NCBI GenBank assembly: GCA_012295275.1
Contig: CM022673.1
Location: 25,154,761 to 25,197,260, forward strand
Length of the DNA: 42,500 nucleotides
Direction of reading: 5' to 3'
Origin: Chrysomallon squamiferum
Taxonomy: Eukaryota; Mollusca; Gastropoda; Neomphalida; Peltospiridae
Below are positions 38,501 to 42,500 of this stretch, piece after piece. How positions within the stretch are numbered: the stretch's first letter is position 1; each line of letters opens with the position of its first letter. The position numbers were made by a program, and so were the translations under genes. The notes beneath the pieces were generated by a model. The model saw nothing but the letters and a program-made list of their open reading frames with translations. It did not search any database and was not told the DNA's origin.

Positions 38501-39635
38501 CTGCAGTATGATTGTTTTAATGTCAGTTGTCATCATAGTAAGATACTTTCTTGCTGAAATGATGGAGATTAGAGTCATCATCATTGTAGCTTTAAACATT
38601 GTTAGGGTTGCCTCATTGAGTAGAGGTTCATTAAAACCAAAGCATAGTTTATCAAAGATTATCTGACTGCAGTACATGATTTATGAAATTCCTTACTTTT
38701 AATCAGTGAATAAATATCTCTAGAATAATAACAGCAGGTTTCATAATTCTGCAAACCAAAACATGTATGTGGATTCCTAATAGCTCTTAACGTTCTAATT
38801 TTATTTTTTCAGTTAAATATTGGTATTTTGTTGCCACATTATGAATTAAGAATATATATATGGTGTCACTCTTTCATCATGGTTTTTGTTTTGGCTTTGT
38901 AGTTCACTTATTGAACTTTTCCAGACTCTGTTTAATGATGCTTAAAATTGAGGTCAATTTGACTACATCAATATCCACTTTAAGTCACACATAACCTGAA
39001 GCCCACACCTCAGCAGCAGAGTCTATGTATCATTAGTATTTTATTTTGATGAATCATGCATGTGAATATGGCTGGGTTTGTTTGTTTTAATTAAAGACTG
39101 TCTTTGTCCAATAAGGCAAAATGATTATATTTTAAGTTATACATTGGATAGTAAATTGATTTACGAAGTGGCTTAATGATTTCAGAAACACTGAAATTTC
39201 ATTTTTTAATATATAAAAAAAAAAAACTTCCAAAGATGAAATAAATTTAATTAATAAAAAAATTAAAATAATAATAGTTTAAAAACACACTATGAAGATG
39301 ATTCCATAAATTGGCCCTTTTTCAAAATGTCTTTAATATGAAAAGTCTCAAAACACAAATATATTACTGTAAAAATGTTTGGTCTTCTTTAACAGAATGT
39401 GATCACTGTGTTTATCTGCCATGTTGTCACATTAAAATGATAATTATACTGACCACTTGAAAAGGTAAATACTATTGATAAATGTGTACTAATTATCTCT
39501 GACGTTTTGTCAGAAAGGTGAGTTGGTGATTGATAGATCTTGAATAACCAGGCTTCTGCAGTAACTGAAACTAAGAGGAAAGTTCGTGTTTGGGCGTTCG
39601 TCTTAGGTGTCCATGTGACATTCTGTGACCTGCTG
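35512..39635. other. Kinesin 3' UTR and intergenic DNA
   Basis: No further plus-strand exon is seen. Candidate AATAAA signals occur near 36047, 36185 and 36388, and I cannot choose between them. A TG array lies at about 37189-37238. Overlapping ORFs on both strands at 38420-38677 are hydrophobic or Met/Ile-rich and unsupported. The right end probably includes the 3' UTR of the candidate minus-strand gene whose stop is at 39636. Confidence 0.5.
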
Positions 39636-40616
39636 TTAAAACAACAGCCGCATTTCGGGGAAATCGTCCTCAACGTCGTAGATGCAGTAGTCGATCTTTG
39701 ACGCCACAGTATGAACGTACAAACGCATGGCTGTTAAATTACACACCTTCAGAGGATGATGGGACTAGAACTGAATTTACGTATCACGGCAAACATTTAG
39801 TGTGAATTACTGTGTGGTTGTTTTTTTCGTTCTAATTTTTTTTTCTTTGTATTTTTATTATTACTGTTTTTGTGTTGTTTGTTCTTACGACTATTTTTAT
39901 TCATCTTTATTGAAGAAAGAGGAAAAAGATATTAAAATTCAACAACCAACACAAGGCACAAAGAATGAATCAAGTTGGTAAGTTTTTTTAAATTTATTTA
40001 TTTATTTAGTTTCTTAAGTTTAACAGAACTTGAAATTGAACATGTTTATGTACTATCAGAATCTAGTTATAATTTTGAATATTATAATTACCTATTGTCC
40101 AATGTTTTCGTCTTTGCACATTATGATAATTCATTATTTTTAAATACGATACGGTAACTTATTCAAATTTAATTATAACAAATAATTATATTAAATAGTT
40201 TAGATTTATTAAAGAATATAAGGATAAAATATTACCGCTTTAATTGTTTATTAACTACCTTGGTATGTTAATCAAATCCTACAAATGTCTTGGATTGGTT
40301 AGTTTTTAGTCACGTGATCCATAATCGGTCCAAACCGGAACGTTTTAATAGACACTGGACTGTTTTTAGACTTACTAAACAAGACAAAAAAGAAAAACTA
40401 ACTAATCAACAAACAAACAGAAATAAAAAATTTTAAAAGAAATAACCATTGCTATTATTTTAACAAATAGTATTTACCTAGGAAATCTTTGCTATTCATG
40501 AGCGTAGTTTCTTTGATTCAGTGGGGGCAGACGTTTGCACGAAGTTTTACTGATAAAAATACACATAACAATTTCTAATAAATAAATAAATTCTTTTGTT
40601 ATGGTTGTTGTTGTTG

Positions 40617-40659
<43 letters not shown>

Positions 40660-41752
40660 CATCATCATCATTTGACGAAGCACAGTTAGCAAAAATTATA
40701 CAAAGTTTAACTTAAAAGAAATACTATTTTCTTATTTCTTTGTCCATATTTCCTCCAATCTTTTGTTCCACTTGTTTTGTTCGTCAACACTAGTGTGATG
40801 ACGGAGAGTATTTTTTTTACCCTGCTGTTGCTTTCTTAATTACCACTGCATTAATTTTATTATATTCCGGCTGAATACCTTCAAGCAAGACTTTAATTGG
40901 TGAAGTTTGCCGATGAACACAAAATCTAGGTCACAGGAAACAATCTTTACTGGTTTTTCTTAATGATTAAATTATGCGTTTTTAATCGTACGCTGTCTTC
41001 CCAAATACTGGCGAAATGGTGGGAAAATAGTTGGGCCGTAGCACGAACAAAACGAAATACATATCTCTTCAATTACGCGTTGAATGATTTGTGCTCCCTG
41101 TCTTCGATTGGTAAAAATATATTTTAGTTATAAACTTATTTGTGTAAACTTAAGAGCAAAACCATTCATTAGTCCCTCTTTATCAAAGAATCTCCAAAGC
41201 TCCCATGTTTTAATTTGTTAATTGGTACGTATGTATTGGTATTCGTGACAATAAATATATATATATATTTAACCAATATTATTTTAAAGCAAATTCATCT
41301 GATAGATATACTTCAAAAACGGTTTTCAATTTCTCTTATTCTATTTTTAACTAATGTTTCATTTCTCCTAATAAAAAATCGTTTAGATTCAAAACGATTA
41401 GTTTAAATAAGATTTTTTTTTTTTTTAAATTAAAAAAAATAAAATAAAATAAAAATAAATAAATAGATAAAAAAAAAAAAAAAAAAAAAAATACGTCGTA
41501 GTTTTAATTATTATCGTTCTAATTTAATTAAGAAAAATTATTTATATTACTTTAAAATAATAATAATAATAATAATAAAACAGTGATTTTTGTAATAACC
41601 ATCATTGCTTATTTGTCTGATGGTCTAATCAGTATTTAACATACGTGAATGAACGAAATGTTCTGCAACGACGTCCATTACTGCAAAACGAATTGGTCTG
41701 GCTGATATTTCATAAAAACTTTCATCTGTCATCTGTTCGGCTGTTGATCTTC
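39636..41752 (-). CDS. Candidate 3' end of an unrecognised minus-strand gene (two exons)
   Basis: Exon 41752-41645 follows acceptor tttaaaacag and ends at donor gtatgt. The terminal exon 39730-39636 follows acceptor gtaatttaacag and ends in TAA. Entered with one leading base, the first exon gives 35 full codons including ISARPIRFAVMDVVAEHF. It leaves one C, which joins CC of the next exon (Pro), and the frame continues for 30 codons through MRLYVHTVASKIDY to a final MRLLF. Both pieces are richer in G+C and far more protein-like than the surrounding DNA. The earlier exons would lie beyond the right edge. I recognise no domain. The terminal exon might instead start earlier, at the tctag acceptor near 39755. 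Without homology or transcript evidence this stays a candidate. Confidence 0.42.
39731..41644. other. Intron of the candidate right-end gene, or intergenic
   Basis: No open exon was found on either strand. A minus-strand piece at about 40483-40554 has splice-like borders but a stop in all three phases. It contains a TTG/TTA/TCA repeat (about 40600-40672) and AT-rich DNA. The sequence around 40310-40350 (with CACGTG) is less AT-rich, but nothing anchors a promoter there. Confidence 0.4.
40600..40672. repeat. TTG/TTA/TCA triplet microsatellite
   Basis: TTG units, then a long TTA block, then ATC units. It is read as poly-Ile/Thr in a spurious minus-strand ORF. Confidence 0.93.
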
Positions 41753-42341
41753 CTGTTTTAAAAAACAGGTAATCACACTGCAACAACAACGATAACGTGT
41801 TTGTGGCAACAAGCCAAAAGCACGTGAACCCAAAATGCCTGAAGTCCTTTTTTTTATTTTTTTATTTTATTTTTTTAAATTTATATAGCGCGAATTGATC
41901 CACTATTGTACGATTTTTACCATAGGGCTTCCGCTCCAAGTTGTGTCACTGCTAATAACATTAAATATGATAATTATACGCCCAACTAATTAGATAAAAA
42001 AAAAAAATAATAATAATAATAATAATAATAAAATCAAAATACGCTATATTAAAGAAACAACATAGAAAGAACGATTGCGTAAAAAAACCGAGCTGTATGT
42101 TTCTATTACACTAACGGATAAAAGGATAATAAGTAAAAATATGGAAGGTAAGCATATTTTATTCTTCTCTGATTATTAAATCTCTTCTTAAAAAAAACGT
42201 ACTATATGCCATATATGTTTTATATTCACTTCTGTTTGTGACACACAGTTTGTAATTTTAAATGTGGCAAATTGTTATACATCTAGTGAATTTGGACAGT
42301 CTGAATATATTTCTCTTTCTGTCTCCACAAAAACGTTACAA

Positions 42342-42411
<70 letters not shown>

Positions 42412-42500
42412 ATAAAAACACACGAATATAATGTGCAAACCAAAGAATGTATGCGTTTAAGTATGCATATATGTATGCATCATGTATGTTTGTATACAAA
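41753..42500. other. Right edge of the window
   Basis: No further exon of the candidate minus-strand gene was identified. It holds AAT units (about 42008-42032) and a CA array (42344-42406). ATGGAAG followed by gtaagc at about 42141-42153 resembles a first coding exon on the plus strand, but seven coding bases are too few to support a call. Confidence 0.4.
42344..42406. repeat. (CA)n microsatellite
   Basis: A pure array of about 31 CA units, the longest uninterrupted dinucleotide tract in the window. Confidence 0.96.

Noticed and set aside
38420-38677. Overlapping 85- and 70-codon ORFs on opposite strands
   Set aside because: Low-complexity Met/Ile/Thr-rich products, no splice signals and no domain. 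They lie in likely 3' UTR or intergenic DNA.
39389-39673. 94-codon minus-strand ORF
   Set aside because: It overlaps the candidate terminal exon in a different frame. The exon frame joins an upstream exon in phase and reads more like protein.
39966-39985. ATGAATCAAGTTG followed by gtaagt as a plus-strand first exon
   Set aside because: A good donor, but only 13 coding bases and no downstream partner was found before the window end.
40483-40554. Minus-strand 72-nt piece with splice-like borders
   Set aside because: All three reading phases contain a stop, so it cannot be an internal coding exon.

Overview
This window is animal nuclear DNA. Protein-coding exons are separated by AT-rich introns with canonical GT/AG borders. 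There is one cytosolic-type tRNA gene, and simple repeats (ATT, AAAT, TG/CA, TA, poly-A/T) are very dense. The gene families seen (archaemetzincin, kinesin-9, TOPORS-type RING) and the base composition fit an invertebrate bilaterian, most likely a mollusc or relative. That placement is inference, not something the sequence proves.

Layout, left to right. (1) 1986-2756, minus: an intronless 256-aa protein with a TOPORS-type RING finger. (2) 4216-4288, minus: tRNA-Lys(CTT). (3) 5639-9557, plus: a four-exon gene I reconstructed from splice signals, 570 codons, no recognised family, every intron in phase 1, ending in basic nuclear-type motifs. (4) 9558-15932: mostly non-coding, with three exon-like pieces (10446, 11105, 12874) and a degenerate 35-bp tandem repeat. 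(5) 15933-17486, minus: an archaemetzincin metalloprotease (AMZ2-like) whose frame breaks by one base just before the zinc site. (6) 19112-35511, plus: a 17-exon kinesin-9 (KIF6-type motor) of about 1160 aa with a long, unfamiliar serine-rich tail and a C-terminal IQ-like motif; all 17 exons join in frame. (7) 39636-41752, minus: two exon-like pieces that join in phase and look like the 3' end of an unrecognised gene running in from the right.

The archaemetzincin and kinesin genes are head to head, with start codons about 1.6 kb apart, so they may share a promoter region. KIF6-type kinesins are linked to cilia and flagella; nothing in the sequence ties the other genes to that role. I saw no clear transposon, defence system or multi-gene cassette. 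The points most worth following up are the unrecognised 570-codon gene with its duplicate-looking acceptor exons, the kinesin's extended loop 12 and novel tail, the archaemetzincin frameshift, and the hidden right-end gene.
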